Positions 16,242 through 27,909 of a stretch of DNA of 33,069 nt are shown here, piece by piece. The notes under the pieces are model-generated. The model was not told the origin of the DNA, did no database searches, and worked only from the letters and a program-made list of their open reading frames with translations. Both the position numbers and the translations under genes were made by a program. Source of the DNA: Sphingomonas psychrolutea (GTDB taxonomy: Bacteria; Pseudomonadota; Alphaproteobacteria; Sphingomonadales; Sphingomonadaceae); contig NZ_BMDW01000029.1 of assembly GCF_014636175.1 (NCBI RefSeq), positions 1 to 33,069 of the forward strand, in the 5' to 3' direction. Each line of letters starts with the position of its first letter. The stretch's first letter is position 1.

Positions 16242-16835
16242 TTATGCTGCCTTCTTTTCGGTCGCGTCTTCAGGTGCTTCCGGCGGGAACGGGAAGCCGA
16301 ACAAACGCAGCAGCTCGCGCGCTTCGTCGTCGGTCCGTGCCGTCGTCGTGACGATCACGTCCATGCCGCGGATCTTGTCGATCCGGTCATAGCTGATTTC
16401 CGGGAACACCAACTGCTCCTTCAGGCCGCAAGCATAGTTGCCGCGTCCGTCGAACGACTTGGGGTTGAGCCCGCGGAAATCGCGAACGCGCGGCAGCGCG
16501 ATCGTGATGAAACGGTCGAGGAATTCGTACATGCGGTCACGACGAAGGGTAACCTTCACGCCGATCGGCATGCCTTCGCGCAGCTTGAACTGAGCGATCG
16601 ACTTCTTGGCCTTGGTCACGACGGGCTTCTGCCCGGCAATCAGCTCCATTTCCTGGGCTGCCTGGTCGACCTTCTTCTTGTCCTGCGTCGCTTCGCCAAC
16701 GCCCATGTTGAGGACGATCTTGTCAAGCCGCGGGACTTCCATCGCGTTCTTGTAGCCGAACTTCTCGGTCATCGCGGCGATGATCTTGTCGTCGTACATG
16801 CCCCGCATCCGGGGCTTGGTGGTAGCATCAACCAC
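16242..16835 (-). CDS. rplE: 50S ribosomal protein L5
   Basis: L5 binds 5S rRNA and contacts S13 across the subunit interface. I chose GTG 16835, giving 197 residues starting [18 protein letters not shown]. It overlaps the end of rplX by a few bases and has GGGAG about 7 bp upstream. An internal ATG at 16808 is possible but would drop residues present in relatives. [30 protein letters not shown] and [17 protein letters not shown] are all intact. A short acidic/lysine C-terminal tail follows. Confidence 0.95.
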   Translation of the reverse strand: MVDATTKPRMRGMYDDKIIAAMTEKFGYKNAMEVPRLDKIVLNMGVGEATQDKKKVDQAAQEMELIAGQKPVVTKAKKSIAQFKLREGMPIGVKVTLRRDRMYEFLDRFITIALPRVRDFRGLNPKSFDGRGNYACGLKEQLVFPEISYDRIDKIRGMDVIVTTTARTDDEARELLRLFGFPFPPEAPEDATEKKAA

Positions 16836-17145
16836 TGATCTTCTCCCCGGTCTTGACCGCAACGCGGACCTTCTTGCCGTCCTGGGTCTCGAAACGAACG
16901 CGCGTCGGCTTGCCGTCGGCGGTCACATGCGCGACCTTGGAAATGTGCATCGGCGCTTCCGAACGCTTCAGGCCACCCTGCGGGTCACCCTGGCTCGGCT
17001 TGGTGTGGCGCACCGCGATGTTGACGCCCGACACCACGACCTTACCGGCCTTGGGCAGCGCGAGCGTGACGTCGCCGGTCTTGCCCTTGTCCTTGCCGGA
17101 CAGGACGATGACGCGGTCACCCTTCTTAATCTTAGCGGAAGCCAT
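16828..17145 (-). CDS. rplX: 50S ribosomal protein L24
   Basis: L24 initiates 50S assembly and lies near the tunnel exit. The 105-residue protein has the KOW motif [20 protein letters not shown] at 6-25 and the conserved [20 protein letters not shown]. It directly follows rplN (1-bp gap) and overlaps the rplE start. Confidence 0.97.
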   Translation of the reverse strand: MASAKIKKGDRVIVLSGKDKGKTGDVTLALPKAGKVVVSGVNIAVRHTKPSQGDPQGGLKRSEAPMHISKVAHVTADGKPTRVRFETQDGKKVRVAVKTGEKISG

Positions 17146-17146
17146 T

Positions 17147-17515
17147 TTACAGCACCTCCGGCGCGAGCGAGATGATCTTCATGTGCTTCTTGCCGCGAAG
17201 CTCACGCACCACTGGGCCAAAGATACGCGTGCCGATCGGCTCTTCGTTCTTATTGACCAGCACGGCTGCGTTCGAATCGAAGCGGATCACAGTGCCATCG
17301 GCGCGGCGGATGTCCTTCGCCGTACGCACGATGACGGCACGGTGCACGTCGCCCTTCTTCACGCGGCCGCGGGGTGCGGCTTCTTTCACGCTGACGACGA
17401 TGATGTCGCCCACGCCTGCAACACGACGCTTGGAACCTCCAAGCACCTTGATGCACATAACCCGCTTCGCGCCGCTATTGTCAGCGACCTCGAGATTGGA
17501 TTGCATCTGGATCAT
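17147..17515 (-). CDS. rplN: 50S ribosomal protein L14
   Basis: L14 contributes to inter-subunit bridges. The 122-residue protein has normal length and opens [19 protein letters not shown]. It contains [12 protein letters not shown] and [13 protein letters not shown], and ends ISLAPEVL. A 152-bp gap with a two-hairpin element separates it from rpsQ upstream, where a spacing of a few bases is usual. Confidence 0.97.
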   Translation of the reverse strand: MIQMQSNLEVADNSGAKRVMCIKVLGGSKRRVAGVGDIIVVSVKEAAPRGRVKKGDVHRAVIVRTAKDIRRADGTVIRFDSNAAVLVNKNEEPIGTRIFGPVVRELRGKKHMKIISLAPEVL

Positions 17516-17583
17516 AGATCCGCGTCCTTCTCTTCTCAGGCACCGATACCGACCGGTGCCGCCTTAAAAAATCCCAACCGACA

Positions 17584-17653
17584 CCCCAGCGAAGGCTGGG
17601 GTCTTGCGGTTATCGTCCCGACCCTTTCCACGAAACCCCAACCTGCGTTGGGG
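17584..17653. repeat. Palindromic element B (rpsQ-rplN gap)
   Basis: Two tight hairpins, CCCCAGC-GAAG-GCTGGGG (17584-17601) and CCCCAAC-CTGC-GTTGGGG (17636-17653), lie 34 bp apart inside the S10-spc operon. Stem length, four-base loops and paired arrangement match elements A, C and D. Confidence 0.7.
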
Positions 17654-17667
17654 TAAAGCGGAGGTGT

Positions 17668-17940
17668 TCAGGCGTCGACGTCGACCCGCTCGGGCGTCGC
17701 GTGGGTGTTAACCCGATCGACGACCTTCCAGGTCTTCAGCTTGGAGATTGGCGCGGTCTCTTCGATCCGCACGGTCTCGCCCTGCTTGAACTCATTGCCC
17801 TCATCATGGGCATGATACTTCTTCGTACGACGGATGATCTTGCCGTAGAGCGGGTGCTTCACCTTACGCTCAACGTTCACGACCACCGTTTTGTCGCCCT
17901 TGTCGGAGACGATCAGCCCCGTCAGCACGCGCTTTGGCAT
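17668..17940 (-). CDS. rpsQ: 30S ribosomal protein S17
   Basis: S17 is a primary 16S-binding OB-fold protein. The 90-residue product starts [20 protein letters not shown] at ATG 17940 and has [19 protein letters not shown] and the [20 protein letters not shown] strand. Its tail [12 protein letters not shown] is slightly longer than in E. coli. Confidence 0.97.
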   Translation of the reverse strand: MPKRVLTGLIVSDKGDKTVVVNVERKVKHPLYGKIIRRTKKYHAHDEGNEFKQGETVRIEETAPISKLKTWKVVDRVNTHATPERVDVDA

Positions 17941-17950
17941 GTCTAAATCC

Positions 17951-18169
17951 TTACTTCGCAGCCGCGTCGCGCGAACGCGACGACTGCAGGGTCTTGATGC
18001 GAGCAATGTCGCGACGAACTTCGCGGACGCGGCTCGGCTTCTCAAGCTGGTTGGTCGCCGCCTGGAAACGCAGATTAAACGCCTCGCGCTTCAGATTGCC
18101 GAGCTCTTCGCCCAGCTGATCTTCGGTCTTGGCGACCAGGTCGGAACGACGCGTGTCGATCTTGGCCAT
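17951..18169 (-). CDS. rpmC: 50S ribosomal protein L29
   Basis: L29 sits at the peptide exit with L23 and helps dock trigger factor and the signal recognition particle. The 72-residue protein starts [19 protein letters not shown] and contains [20 protein letters not shown] and [14 protein letters not shown]. The ATG at 18169 lies 1 bp after rplP. Confidence 0.97.
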   Translation of the reverse strand: MAKIDTRRSDLVAKTEDQLGEELGNLKREAFNLRFQAATNQLEKPSRVREVRRDIARIKTLQSSRSRDAAAK

Positions 18170-18170
18170 G

Positions 18171-18605
18171 TTATGCAACTCCCAGATGCGAGGTGTCGCC
18201 GAGACGGGCAACGACCTTCACCTTGATCGGCAGCTTCATCGCTGCACGGCTGAATGCCATTGCGGCAATATCGCCCGGAACGCCGTCCAGTTCGAACAGG
18301 ATCCGGCCCGGCTTGACCCGCGCTGCCCAATATTCCGGCGAACCCTTGCCCTTACCCATGCGGACTTCGGCAGGCTTGCCCGAGACGGGAACGTCGGGGA
18401 ACACGCGGATCCACAAACGACCCTGGCGCTTGATGTGACGCGTGATCGCGCGGCGAGCCGCCTCGATCTGGCGCGCGGTGAGACGATCCGGCTCCATCGC
18501 CTTCAGGCCGTACGACCCGAAGTTAAGCGTGGTGCCACCCTTGGCGTCGCCATGGATGCGGCCCTTGAAGGCCTTGCGGAACTTGGTCTTTTTCGGTTGA
18601 AGCAT
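18171..18605 (-). CDS. rplP: 50S ribosomal protein L16
   Basis: L16 organises the A-site side of the peptidyl transferase region. The 144-residue protein begins [19 protein letters not shown] and contains [20 protein letters not shown] and [20 protein letters not shown]. That last region includes the arginine that is hydroxylated in some bacteria. It lies between rpsC and rpmC. Confidence 0.97.
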   Translation of the reverse strand: MLQPKKTKFRKAFKGRIHGDAKGGTTLNFGSYGLKAMEPDRLTARQIEAARRAITRHIKRQGRLWIRVFPDVPVSGKPAEVRMGKGKGSPEYWAARVKPGRILFELDGVPGDIAAMAFSRAAMKLPIKVKVVARLGDTSHLGVA

Positions 18606-18615
18606 GATCTATTCC

Positions 18616-19317
18616 TTAACGGCGCGGATCAGGCCGGACGCCGGAAGTCTGTGCTTCCATCATCAGCCGGTCGGTCGCCATCGGGTCATGGCCCAGGATT
18701 TCGCCCTTGAAGATCCACACCTTCACGCCGCACACACCGTACGCAGTGTGGGCCGTCGCTTCGGCATAATCGACATTGGCGCGCAGCGTGTGGAGCGGCA
18801 CGCGACCTTCGCGATACCATTCCGAACGCGCGATTTCAGCACCGCCGAGACGTCCGCCGCAATTGATCCGGATGCCCTCGGCGCCCAGACGCATTGCCGA
18901 CTGTACCGCACGCTTCATCGCGCGACGGAACGCGATACGACGCTCAAGCTGATCGGCGATGCCTTGTGCGACGAGCTTGCTGTCGACTTCCGGCTTGCGG
19001 ATTTCGACGATGTTCAGGCTCACGTCGGACGTGGTCATCTTGCCGAGCTGACGGCGCAGCTTTTCGATATCCGCACCCTTCTTGCCGATGATGACGCCAG
19101 GGCGCGCAGCGAAGATCGAGACGCGGCACAGCTTGGCCGGACGGTCGATCACCACCTTGGAGATCGCTGCCTGCGGCAACGACTTCATGATGAAAGCGCG
19201 CATCCGAAGATCTTCGAGCAGAAGACGACCGTAATCGGCGCCCTCCGCATACCAGCGGCTATCCCAAGTGCGATTGATCTGCAGGCGCAGACCGATGGGG
19301 TTCGATTTCTGACCCAT
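18616..19317 (-). CDS. rpsC: 30S ribosomal protein S3
   Basis: S3 forms the mRNA entry tunnel with S4 and S5 and has helicase-related residues. The 233-residue protein opens [20 protein letters not shown]. Its KH domain carries [20 protein letters not shown], and the C-terminal domain has [14 protein letters not shown] sequence ([16 protein letters not shown]). The ATG overlaps the rplV stop by one base. Confidence 0.97.
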   Translation of the reverse strand: MGQKSNPIGLRLQINRTWDSRWYAEGADYGRLLLEDLRMRAFIMKSLPQAAISKVVIDRPAKLCRVSIFAARPGVIIGKKGADIEKLRRQLGKMTTSDVSLNIVEIRKPEVDSKLVAQGIADQLERRIAFRRAMKRAVQSAMRLGAEGIRINCGGRLGGAEIARSEWYREGRVPLHTLRANVDYAEATAHTAYGVCGVKVWIFKGEILGHDPMATDRLMMEAQTSGVRPDPRR

Positions 19318-19700
19318 TACGCTTCTTCTTCTTCCATTTCGCGAACGACGATGCGCAAGCGGCTGAACGGCTTCAGGATGCGGGTCGATTTGCCGCGACC
19401 GCGCGTGGCGAAACGCTTCATCACGATCGACTTGCCGACCGATGCTTCCGATACGATCAGCGCATCGACGTCGAGGTTATGGTTGTTCTCAGCGTTGGCG
19501 ATGGCCGAGGCCAGCACCTTGCGCGCTTCGATCGCCATACCCTTGGTCGAGAATTGCAGGATGTTCATCGCATCGCCGACCGGCTTGTTGCGGATGAGCG
19601 CCGCGACCAGGCCGAGCTTCTGCGCCGAACCACGGATCTGCGCGCCGACCGAAAGGGCTTCCTTCTCGCCGACCCGGCGGGGGGATTTAGCCTTAGACAT
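19317..19700 (-). CDS. rplV: 50S ribosomal protein L22
   Basis: L22's beta-hairpin narrows the peptide exit tunnel and is a known macrolide-resistance locus. The 127-residue protein has [36 protein letters not shown] and the hairpin [20 protein letters not shown] with no obvious insertion or deletion. Its ends overlap those of rpsC and rpsS by one base. Confidence 0.97.
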   Translation of the reverse strand: MSKAKSPRRVGEKEALSVGAQIRGSAQKLGLVAALIRNKPVGDAMNILQFSTKGMAIEARKVLASAIANAENNHNLDVDALIVSEASVGKSIVMKRFATRGRGKSTRILKPFSRLRIVVREMEEEEA

Positions 19701-19975
19701 TAGCGCTTGCCCTTCTTGTCCGCGGCGTGGCCGGGGAAATAGCGGGTGGGCGCGAACTCGCCGAGCTTCATGCCCACCATGTCCTCGTTGACCGAAACCG
19801 GCACGAACTTGCGACCGTTATAGACGCTGAACGTGAGACCCACGAACTGCGGCAGGATCGTCGAACGCCGCGACCAAGTCTTGATCGCGCCGCGCGCATT
19901 GGTTTCCTGCGCGGTTTCTGCCTTCTTGAGCAGATGAAGGTCCACGAACGGACCCTTCCAGACTGAGCGAGCCAT
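19700..19975 (-). CDS. rpsS: 30S ribosomal protein S19
   Basis: S19 pairs with S13 in the 30S head. The 91-residue protein has the signature [38 protein letters not shown] and the ending [20 protein letters not shown]. It is in its usual place after rplB. Confidence 0.97.
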   Translation of the reverse strand: MARSVWKGPFVDLHLLKKAETAQETNARGAIKTWSRRSTILPQFVGLTFSVYNGRKFVPVSVNEDMVGMKLGEFAPTRYFPGHAADKKGKR

Positions 19976-19976
19976 G

Positions 19977-20831
19977 TTAGCCCTTCCTCTTCGTCGAATG
20001 ACGCGAACGGATAATCATCTTGTCCGTCGCCTTGTTGTGGCGGGTGCGCGCACCCTTGGTCGGCTTGCCCCACGGGGTAACCGGATGACGGCCGCCCGAG
20101 GTCCGGCCTTCACCACCGCCGTGCGGATGGTCGACCGGGTTCTTGGCAACGCCGCGCGTCAGCGGGCGGATGCCCAACCAGCGATTGCGACCGGCCTTGG
20201 CGAGGTTGGTGTTGCCATTGTCGGGGTTCGACACGGCACCGACCGTCGCCATGCAGTTCGCATGGATGTAACGCTGCTCGCCCGAGTTGAGGCGGACCAT
20301 GACCATGCCCTTGTCGCGACCGACGACCTGCACATAGGTGCCAGCCGAACGGGCGATCTGGCCACCCTTGCCCGGCTTCATCTCGACGTTATGGACGATC
20401 GTGCCGACCGGCATCTGGCCCAGTTCCATCGCATTGCCCGGCTTCACGTCGGTCTTCTTGTCGGCGACAACCTTGTCACCAACGGCCAGACGCTGCGGTG
20501 CCACGATATAGGCAACGTTATCCTTGCCATCTTCGGTCTGACCATAGTTGATCAGCGCGATGAACGCGGTGCGGTTGGGATCATATTCGATCCGCTCGAC
20601 CGTGCCCTCGACGCCCCACAACCGACGCTTGAAGTCGATGATGCGATAGCGCTGCTTGTGGCCACCGGCAATGCCGCGCGAGGTCACATGGCCCTTATTG
20701 TTACGGCCACCGGTCTTGCGCTTGCCTTCGGTCAGCGCCTTAACGGGGCCACCCTTGTGCAGGCCGGAACGGTCGATCAGGATCAGGCCACGGCGGGCCG
20801 GGCTGGTCGGGTTATAATGCTTCAGTGCCAT
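19977..20831 (-). CDS. rplB: 50S ribosomal protein L2
   Basis: L2 is required for subunit association and peptidyl transferase activity. At 284 residues it is about ten longer than E. coli L2, mainly through a short insertion, GQTEDGKDN, in the strand pair after AFIALINY. The near-catalytic region [20 protein letters not shown], containing the conserved histidine, is intact. The start [15 protein letters not shown] is standard. Confidence 0.97.
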   Translation of the reverse strand: MALKHYNPTSPARRGLILIDRSGLHKGGPVKALTEGKRKTGGRNNKGHVTSRGIAGGHKQRYRIIDFKRRLWGVEGTVERIEYDPNRTAFIALINYGQTEDGKDNVAYIVAPQRLAVGDKVVADKKTDVKPGNAMELGQMPVGTIVHNVEMKPGKGGQIARSAGTYVQVVGRDKGMVMVRLNSGEQRYIHANCMATVGAVSNPDNGNTNLAKAGRNRWLGIRPLTRGVAKNPVDHPHGGGEGRTSGGRHPVTPWGKPTKGARTRHNKATDKMIIRSRHSTKRKG

Positions 20832-20835
20832 CGGA

Positions 20836-21147
20836 TCAGATCCCCGTCGTCACGTCGATGGACTGGCCGTCCTTCAACGTCACGATCGCCTTCTTGATGT
20901 CGGAGCGAGTGTAGGGCGCGCCCTTCCACTTCTTGGTCTTGCCCTTCTGGACGATCGTATTGACCCCCAGCACGGTCACGTCGAACAACGCTTCCACCGC
21001 AGCCTTGATTTGCGGCTTGGTTGCGTCGTTGGCGACCTTGAACACGACGGCGTTATGCTCGCTGAGCAAGGTCGCCTTTTCGGTGATGTGCGGTGCGACG
21101 ATCACGTCATAATGACGCGCGTCGATCGCGGTTTTTGGCTTAGCCAT
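20836..21147 (-). CDS. rplW: 50S ribosomal protein L23
   Basis: L23 is the docking site for trigger factor and SRP at the tunnel exit. The 103-residue protein has [40 protein letters not shown] and [20 protein letters not shown]. The ATG at 21147 overlaps the end of rplD by 8 bp. Confidence 0.97.
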   Translation of the reverse strand: MAKPKTAIDARHYDVIVAPHITEKATLLSEHNAVVFKVANDATKPQIKAAVEALFDVTVLGVNTIVQKGKTKKWKGAPYTRSDIKKAIVTLKDGQSIDVTTGI

Positions 21148-21766
21148 TGAAGCGCGCCTCCAGCATGTCGACGGCAGCGCGGGTAAGGACCAGCGTGTCG
21201 TGCTTCAGGATATCATAAACATTGGCACCAGCGGCCGGCATCACGTTGATCGTGTGCAGATTGCCCGCGGCGAGCGCGAAGCTGGTGTCGACCATGTCGC
21301 CGTCGATGACGAGCGCGGTCTTGCCGGTGCCGAGCTTTGCCCAATCCGCAATCAGCGTCTTGGTCTTGTTCTCGGCAACCGCGAGGCTGTCCATGACGAT
21401 CAGCGTGCCAGCCTGGGCATGGCTCGACAGCGCCATCTTCAGACCGAGCGCGCGAACCTTCTTGTTCAGCGACGGGTTGAAGTCGCGGACGCGAGCGCCG
21501 TGCGCCTTGCCACCACCGATGAACACCGGCGCGCGACGATCGCCGTGACGGGCGGTACCGCCACCCTTCTGATTGCCGAACTTCTTGCCGGTACGAGCAA
21601 CGTCGGCGCGCTCACGCGTGCCGCGTGCGGTCGCACGGCGCTTTTCGAGCTGCCAGGTCACAACGCGGTGCAGGATGTCGGCGCGCGGATCGAGGCCGAA
21701 GACCTCGTCGTTGAGCTCGATGTCCGTACCGGTCGCACCATCGAAAGACTGAGATGTAACCTTCAT
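21140..21766 (-). CDS. rplD: 50S ribosomal protein L4
   Basis: L4 lines the exit tunnel and in E. coli autoregulates the S10 operon. The 208-residue protein has the long tunnel loop with [20 protein letters not shown] followed by [18 protein letters not shown]. It ends in the Rossmann-like domain ([20 protein letters not shown]). An autoregulatory leader was not identified upstream of rpsJ. Confidence 0.97.
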   Translation of the reverse strand: MKVTSQSFDGATGTDIELNDEVFGLDPRADILHRVVTWQLEKRRATARGTRERADVARTGKKFGNQKGGGTARHGDRRAPVFIGGGKAHGARVRDFNPSLNKKVRALGLKMALSSHAQAGTLIVMDSLAVAENKTKTLIADWAKLGTGKTALVIDGDMVDTSFALAAGNLHTINVMPAAGANVYDILKHDTLVLTRAAVDMLEARFNG

Positions 21767-21768
21767 GA

Positions 21769-22524
21769 TCAGCCCTCCTGGCCGTCGGTCGCATCCACGG
21801 TCGCGACGTCAGCAGGCGTCTCGGCGGGAGCGGTATCGTTATTGTTGGCGACGGCGCGCAGACCGGCGGGGTACGGCGCGTCTGCGTGCCGTGCGACCTT
21901 CACCGAATCCTTGACGAGCAGCCAGCCACCCTTCGAACCAGGGACCGAACCCTTGACGAAGATGAGACCGCGCTCGACGTCGGTGGAAACGATTTCGAGG
22001 TTTTGCTGGGTGCGGTTCTTGTCGCCCATGTGCCCGGCCATCTTCTTGTTCTTGAAGACCTTGCCCGGGTCCTGGCGCTGACCGGTCGAACCGAGCGAAC
22101 GGTGCGAGACCGAAACGCCGTGCGTAGCGCGCAAACCGCCGAAGCCCCAACGCTTCATGCCGCCCTGGAAGCCCTTGCCCTGCGTCACGCCCTGAATGTC
22201 AACGATCTGGCCGGCGACATAATGGTCGGCGGAGATGGTCGCACCAACTTCGAGGACGGCGTCATCGGAAACGCGGAATTCCGCCAGCTTCGCTTTGAGC
22301 TCGACTTCGGCCTTGCCGAAATGGCCACGCTGCGGCTTGGCGACATTCTTTGCTTTTGCGGTACCTGCGCCCAGCTGGACTGCAACATACCCGTCTTTAT
22401 CGGCCTCGCGAACGGCCACAACTTGCAGATTTTCCAGTGACAGAACGGTCACGGGCACATGGCGCCCATCGTCCTGGAACCAGCGGGTCATCCCCATCTT
22501 TTTCGCGATCACGCCAGTGCGCAT
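21769..22524 (-). CDS. rplC: 50S ribosomal protein L3
   Basis: L3 nucleates 50S assembly and reaches towards the peptidyl transferase centre. The start [20 protein letters not shown] at ATG 22524 matches the family. The loop [15 protein letters not shown] contains the glutamine that PrmB methylates in E. coli. At 251 residues it is about 40 longer than E. coli L3 because of an acidic, alanine/threonine-rich C-terminal tail ([20 protein letters not shown]), a feature common in alphaproteobacteria. A 215-bp gap precedes it. Confidence 0.97.
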   Translation of the reverse strand: MRTGVIAKKMGMTRWFQDDGRHVPVTVLSLENLQVVAVREADKDGYVAVQLGAGTAKAKNVAKPQRGHFGKAEVELKAKLAEFRVSDDAVLEVGATISADHYVAGQIVDIQGVTQGKGFQGGMKRWGFGGLRATHGVSVSHRSLGSTGQRQDPGKVFKNKKMAGHMGDKNRTQQNLEIVSTDVERGLIFVKGSVPGSKGGWLLVKDSVKVARHADAPYPAGLRAVANNNDTAPAETPADVATVDATDGQEG

Positions 22525-22739
22525 GATCAATGCTCCATTCAATGCAGAGGCACCCCGCGGACCATTCCGAAGGGTGCGTGCTAGCCCTGTTTTATTTTAT
22601 ACTGCGGCCCCGACCCGGGCTGGTGCTCCCCGCCTTGGCGGTGGAGCGTGTCGGGGGACGCAGACCCAAGCGAACTTGGCGGTATCCCGTCTATCTGGTG
22701 CTGCCCAAGGGCGGCACCGAATCTCGTGGAGGCGCGCTA

Positions 22740-23048
22740 TTACGCGAGCTTGATCTCAACGTCAACGCCTGCGGCAAGGTCGAGCTTCATCAAAGCGTCG
22801 ACCGTCTGCGGCGTCGGCTGAACGATGTCGAGCATGCGCTTGTAGGTACGGACTTCGAACTGCTCGCGCGACTTCTTGTCGATGTGCGGACCGCGGTTCA
22901 CGGTGAACTTCTCGATGCGCGTGGGCAACGGGATGGGACCACGGATCAGCGCGCCGGTGCGGCGGGCGGTGTCGGCGATGTCGCCGGTCGCCTGATCAAG
23001 CACACGATGATCGAACGCCTTAAGACGAATGCGGATATTGCTGTCCAT
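22740..23048 (-). CDS. rpsJ: 30S ribosomal protein S10
   Basis: S10 is a 30S head protein and, with NusB, part of transcription antitermination complexes. The 102-residue protein starts [20 protein letters not shown] at ATG 23048. It has the loop [20 protein letters not shown] and ends [20 protein letters not shown] plus IKLA. It follows tuf after a terminator-like hairpin and a palindromic element, so it probably has its own promoter. Confidence 0.97.
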   Translation of the reverse strand: MDSNIRIRLKAFDHRVLDQATGDIADTARRTGALIRGPIPLPTRIEKFTVNRGPHIDKKSREQFEVRTYKRMLDIVQPTPQTVDALMKLDLAAGVDVEIKLA

Positions 23049-23088
23049 AGTCCCTACCGATGCGAAAGAGCGGGGCAACTCCTCCATT

Positions 23089-23169
23089 CGTCACCCCGGC
23101 GGAGGCCGGGGTCTCATGGTGGAGCGGATACCGCCCAGCCAAAAGATCCCAGCCTTCGCTGGGATGACG
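23089..23169. repeat. Palindromic element C (tuf-rpsJ gap)
   Basis: Outer arms CGTCA (23089-23093) and TGACG (23165-23169) flank two hairpins, CCCCGGC-GGAG-GCCGGGG (23094-23111) and CCCAGC-CTTC-GCTGGG (23148-23163). It has the same plan as element D, which shares the CGTCAC and TGACG ends. Confidence 0.75.
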
Positions 23170-23242
23170 GCTAGAAGGCCGCCTCTACTGTTAAAACCAA
23201 AATCAGAGGCGGCGCACTAGCCGAGCCTCTCACAAATAGCAA

Positions 23243-23274
23243 CCGCCCCGGCCTCCTTTTGGAGACCGGGGCGG
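23243..23274 (-). terminator. Terminator downstream of tuf
   Basis: A 14-bp stem (23243-23256 with 23261-23274) closes on a four-base loop just after the tuf stop. The one mismatch in the plus-strand reading is a G-U pair in the minus-strand RNA, which suits a tuf terminator. The T-run after it on the minus strand is weak (TTGCTATTT). Confidence 0.65.
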
Positions 23275-23290
23275 CAGTATTTTTTAGTGC

Positions 23291-24481
<1,191 letters not shown>

Positions 24482-24584
24482 GATTTCCTACCTTGATTGA
24501 TTCGGTTCGCGGCCTTCCGGGCACCACGCGAACGCGCGCCCTTAACGACCTATTTCAGATAACGCCAGCCCTGCACGCAGGACG

Positions 24585-26660
24585 TTACGCCAATTTCGCC
24601 TTCACCTCGTCCGCGACGTTGCTCGGCACTTCGTCGTAATGCGAGAATTGCATGCTGTACTGCGCGCGCCCCTGCGTGAAAGACCGCAGCTGGTTGACGT
24701 AGCCGAACATGTTGGCCAGCGGCACGATCGCCTCGACCGTCTGCGCGTTGCCGCGGCTGTCGGTGCCCTGGATTTGGCCACGACGGCTGTTCAGATCGCC
24801 GATCACGTCACCCAGATAATCCTCGGGCGTCACGACCTCGACCTTCATGATCGGCTCGAGCAACTTGATCCCGGCCTTCTGCGCGGCTTCACGCATGCAA
24901 CCCCGCGCGCAGATTTCGAACGCCAGCGCGCTCGAATCGACGTCGTGATACTTGCCGTCGGTCAGTTCGACCGAGAAATCGATGATCGGGAAGCCGATCA
25001 TTGATCCGGTCAGCGCGGTTTCGCGCATGCCCTTTTCGACGGAAGGAATATATTCCTTCGGCACGTTGCCGCCCTTCACCGAATCGATGAAGACGAAGCC
25101 CGACCCGCGCTCGCCCGGCGTCACCTTGACGCGGACTTCGGCGAACTGGCCCGACCCACCCGACTGCTTCTTGTGGGTATAGGTCAGCTCGACTGGCTTG
25201 GCGATATATTCGCGATATGCCACCTGCGGCGCGCCGACATTGGCCTCGACCTTGAACTCGCGACGCATGCGATCGACCATGATTTCGAGATGGAGCTCGC
25301 CCATGCCCTTGAGCAAGGTCTGGCCCGATTCGTGATCGGTCGAAACGCGGAACGACGGATCCTCGCGCGCCAGACGATTGAGCGCGATGCCCATCTTCTC
25401 CTGATCGGCCTTGGTCTTGGGTTCGACCGAGACTTCGATGACCGGCTCGGGGAATTCCATCCGCTCGAGGATGATCGGCTCAGCCTGCGAACACAGCGTG
25501 TCGCCGGTCGTCGTGTCCTTGAGACCCGCGAGCGCCACAATGTCGCCGGCATAGGCAATCTGGATGTCCTCACGGTCGTTGGCATGCATCAACAGCATGC
25601 GGCCGACCTTTTCCTTCTTGTCCTTGACCGAATTGAGCGCCGACGACGCCGTCTCCAGCTTGCCCGAATAGATCCGGGCAAAGGTCAGCGTTCCCACGAA
25701 CGGATCGTTCATGATCTTGAAGGCGAGCGCCGAGAACGGCGCATCATCGGCGGCCGCACGGCTATCCGGCGTTACACCGTCGAGCTTCAGGCCGTTGATC
25801 GCCGGCACGTCGAGCGGCGACGGCAGATAATCGACGACCGCGTCAAGCAACGGCTGAACGCCCTTGTTCTTGAACGCCGAGCCGCACAGGATCGGCACGA
25901 ACGACGAATTCAGCGTGCCCTTGCGGATCAGCCGCTTCAGCGTCGCGACATCGGGCAGCGTGCCTTCGAGATAGGCCTCCATGATGTCGTCGTCCTGCTC
26001 GACGGCCATTTCGATCAGCTCGCTACGCGCGGTCGCGGCCTTTTCCTTCAGATCATCGGGGATGTCCTGATATTCGAACTTCGCGCCCAGCGATTCCTCG
26101 AGCCAGATGATCGCGCGGTCCTCGACGAGATCAACCAGGCCCTTGAAGCCACCCTCGATACCGATCGGCAAATACAGCACGGCCGGACGCGCACCCAGCC
26201 GATCCTTGATCATCTCGACGCACATCTCGAAGTTCGCGCCGGTGCGGTCGAGCTTGTTGATGAAGCACATCCGCGGGACGCTGTACTTGTCGGCCTGACG
26301 CCACACCGTCTCGGACTGCGGCTCAACGCCGGCAACGCCGTCGAAGCACGTGATCGCGCCATCGAGCACGCGCAGCGAACGCTCGACTTCAATCGTGAAG
26401 TCGACGTGGCCGGGGGTGTCGATGATGTTGATGCGGTGGTCGTTCCAGAAGCAGGTCGTAGCAGCCGACGTGATCGTGATCCCGCGCTCTTGCTCCTGCT
26501 CCATCCAATCCATCGTCGCGGTGCCTTCATGCACTTCGCCGATCTTGTAGGATTTGCCAGTGTAATAGAGAATCCGCTCGGTCGTCGTCGTTTTGCCGGC
26601 GTCGATATGCGCCATAATGCCGATGTTGCGGTACATTGAGAGCGGATGGCTGCGGGCCAT
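24585..26660 (-). CDS. fusA: Elongation factor G
   Basis: EF-G drives translocation and, with RRF, ribosome recycling. The 691-residue protein has G1 [15 protein letters not shown] at 17-31, switch [20 protein letters not shown]3 [20 protein letters not shown] and G4 [11 protein letters not shown]. Domains II-V follow, including the domain IV sequence [16 protein letters not shown] and its tip. Length and start ([20 protein letters not shown]) are standard. It lies between rpsG and tuf. Confidence 0.98.
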   Translation of the reverse strand: MARSHPLSMYRNIGIMAHIDAGKTTTTERILYYTGKSYKIGEVHEGTATMDWMEQEQERGITITSAATTCFWNDHRINIIDTPGHVDFTIEVERSLRVLDGAITCFDGVAGVEPQSETVWRQADKYSVPRMCFINKLDRTGANFEMCVEMIKDRLGARPAVLYLPIGIEGGFKGLVDLVEDRAIIWLEESLGAKFEYQDIPDDLKEKAATARSELIEMAVEQDDDIMEAYLEGTLPDVATLKRLIRKGTLNSSFVPILCGSAFKNKGVQPLLDAVVDYLPSPLDVPAINGLKLDGVTPDSRAAADDAPFSALAFKIMNDPFVGTLTFARIYSGKLETASSALNSVKDKKEKVGRMLLMHANDREDIQIAYAGDIVALAGLKDTTTGDTLCSQAEPIILERMEFPEPVIEVSVEPKTKADQEKMGIALNRLAREDPSFRVSTDHESGQTLLKGMGELHLEIMVDRMRREFKVEANVGAPQVAYREYIAKPVELTYTHKKQSGGSGQFAEVRVKVTPGERGSGFVFIDSVKGGNVPKEYIPSVEKGMRETALTGSMIGFPIIDFSVELTDGKYHDVDSSALAFEICARGCMREAAQKAGIKLLEPIMKVEVVTPEDYLGDVIGDLNSRRGQIQGTDSRGNAQTVEAIVPLANMFGYVNQLRSFTQGRAQYSMQFSHYDEVPSNVADEVKAKLA

Positions 26661-26757
26661 GATCGGTTCCTTGGGAATGTGGAGAGGCCGGAGCTATGCC
26701 CCGGCCTGCCCGATATAGGTACTAAACGTCATCGGCAACAGGCCGATTACGCCGCTG

Positions 26758-27228
26758 TTACCAGCGGTAGTGGCTGAACGCGCGGTTGGCTTCGGCCATG
26801 CGATGCGTATCTTCACGCTTCTTGACCGCATTGCCGCGGTTGTTGGCGGCATCCATCAGCTCGCCCGACAGACGGGCCGACATGGTGTTCTCCGACCGCG
26901 CACGCGCCGCCGTGATCAACCAACGGATCGCCAGCGCCTGGGCACGCTCGGGGCGCACCTCGACCGGGACCTGATAGGTCGCACCACCGACGCGGCGGCT
27001 GCGGACTTCGATGCCGGGCTTCACATTGGTGAGCGCGTCATGGAAAACCCCGACCGGGTCCTTCTTTGCACGGGCTTCGACGGTTTCCATCGCGCCGTAC
27101 ACGATCAGCTCGGCGACCGACTTCTTGCCGTCGAGCATCACCGAATTCATAAACTTCGAGAGGACCTCATCACCGTATTTAGGATCGGGGAGGATGATAC
27201 GCTTTTCTGGGCGACGACGACGTGCCAT
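26758..27228 (-). CDS. rpsG: 30S ribosomal protein S7
   Basis: S7 nucleates the 30S head and touches the E-site tRNA. The 156-residue protein has [37 protein letters not shown] and the C-terminal [20 protein letters not shown] plus W. In E. coli S7 represses the str operon by binding between rpsL and rpsG; that structure was not identified here. It lies 58 bp after rpsL. Confidence 0.97.
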   Translation of the reverse strand: MARRRRPEKRIILPDPKYGDEVLSKFMNSVMLDGKKSVAELIVYGAMETVEARAKKDPVGVFHDALTNVKPGIEVRSRRVGGATYQVPVEVRPERAQALAIRWLITAARARSENTMSARLSGELMDAANNRGNAVKKREDTHRMAEANRAFSHYRW

Positions 27229-27286
27229 TTCAAATTCCTTGGTTCTTCAGCGGGTCCGGAACACGTCCGGGGCTTACTCTGGCTAG

Positions 27287-27658
27287 TTATTTAGGACGCT
27301 TGGCGCCGTACTTCGACCGCGACTGGCGACGATCCTTGACACCCTGTGTATCGAGCACACCGCGCAGAACGTGGTAGCGCACGCCGGGAAGATCGCGAAC
27401 GCGACCACCGCGGATCAGCACGACCGAATGCTCCTGCAGGTTATGGCCCTCACCCGGGATGTAGCTGATGACCTCACGCTGGTTGGTCAGGCGGACCTTG
27501 GCCACCTTGCGCAGCGCCGAGTTCGGCTTTTTCGGGGTCGTCGTATAGACGCGCGTGCAAACGCCGCGCTTCTGCGGGTTCGCTTCCATCGCAGGGACCT
27601 TGTTCTTGGCCTTCTGCGGATCGCGGCCCTTGCGGACCAGCTGGTTGATCGTCGGCAT
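27287..27658 (-). CDS. rpsL: 30S ribosomal protein S12 with Arg at position 88
   Basis: S12 monitors codon-anticodon geometry at the decoding centre. The 123-residue protein starts [20 protein letters not shown] at ATG 27658; a longer upstream frame is not homologous. [14 protein letters not shown] keeps Lys43. The second decoding loop reads [13 protein letters not shown], so residue 88 (codon 27395-27397) is arginine where E. coli has lysine. Asp89, the methylthiolated aspartate in E. coli, and Pro91 are conserved. It is the first gene of the str operon. Confidence 0.97.
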   Translation of the reverse strand: MPTINQLVRKGRDPQKAKNKVPAMEANPQKRGVCTRVYTTTPKKPNSALRKVAKVRLTNQREVISYIPGEGHNLQEHSVVLIRGGRVRDLPGVRYHVLRGVLDTQGVKDRRQSRSKYGAKRPK

Positions 27659-27813
27659 GAATCTCTTCACCTTGAGAAATTGGTTACTTTGCTGGAGCCG
27701 AAAGCTCGAAATACAAAAGGGACCGACAGAGGCAATTGCCCCCCGGACCCTGGAATGCATCCAGCAATGTTCAGGCACTCGTCCGGAAGCGAACTTCTAG
27801 TCGAGCGGGGGTG

Positions 27814-27842
27814 CGCATACAGTGCGACTCGCCCATGGTCAA
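27814..27842 (-). promoter_or_regulatory. Candidate promoter for the str operon
   Basis: On the minus strand TTGACC (27842-27837) is followed after 17 bp by TATGCG (27819-27814), a good -35 with a weak -10. It would give a leader of about 150 bases before rpsL. A second TTGACC lies at 27856-27851. This is a match to consensus only; nothing else supports it. Confidence 0.35.
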
Positions 27843-27909
27843 CAGGCCGCGGTCAACCGACGGCGCGTCAGTGGGTGACACGTCTTACCCGCCCCGCTAG
27901 GTGACAGCG

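Noticed and set aside
22525..22739. A hidden small gene or S10-type L4-binding leader in the rplC-rpsJ gap
   Set aside because: No frame with a start, ribosome binding site and coding character was found, and no structure resembling the E. coli S10 leader was recognisable; the gap also lies after rpsJ rather than before it.
25173..26639. 488-codon plus-strand frame opposite fusA
   Set aside because: Antisense shadow of elongation factor G, with the same arginine/aspartate-rich signature as other shadows.
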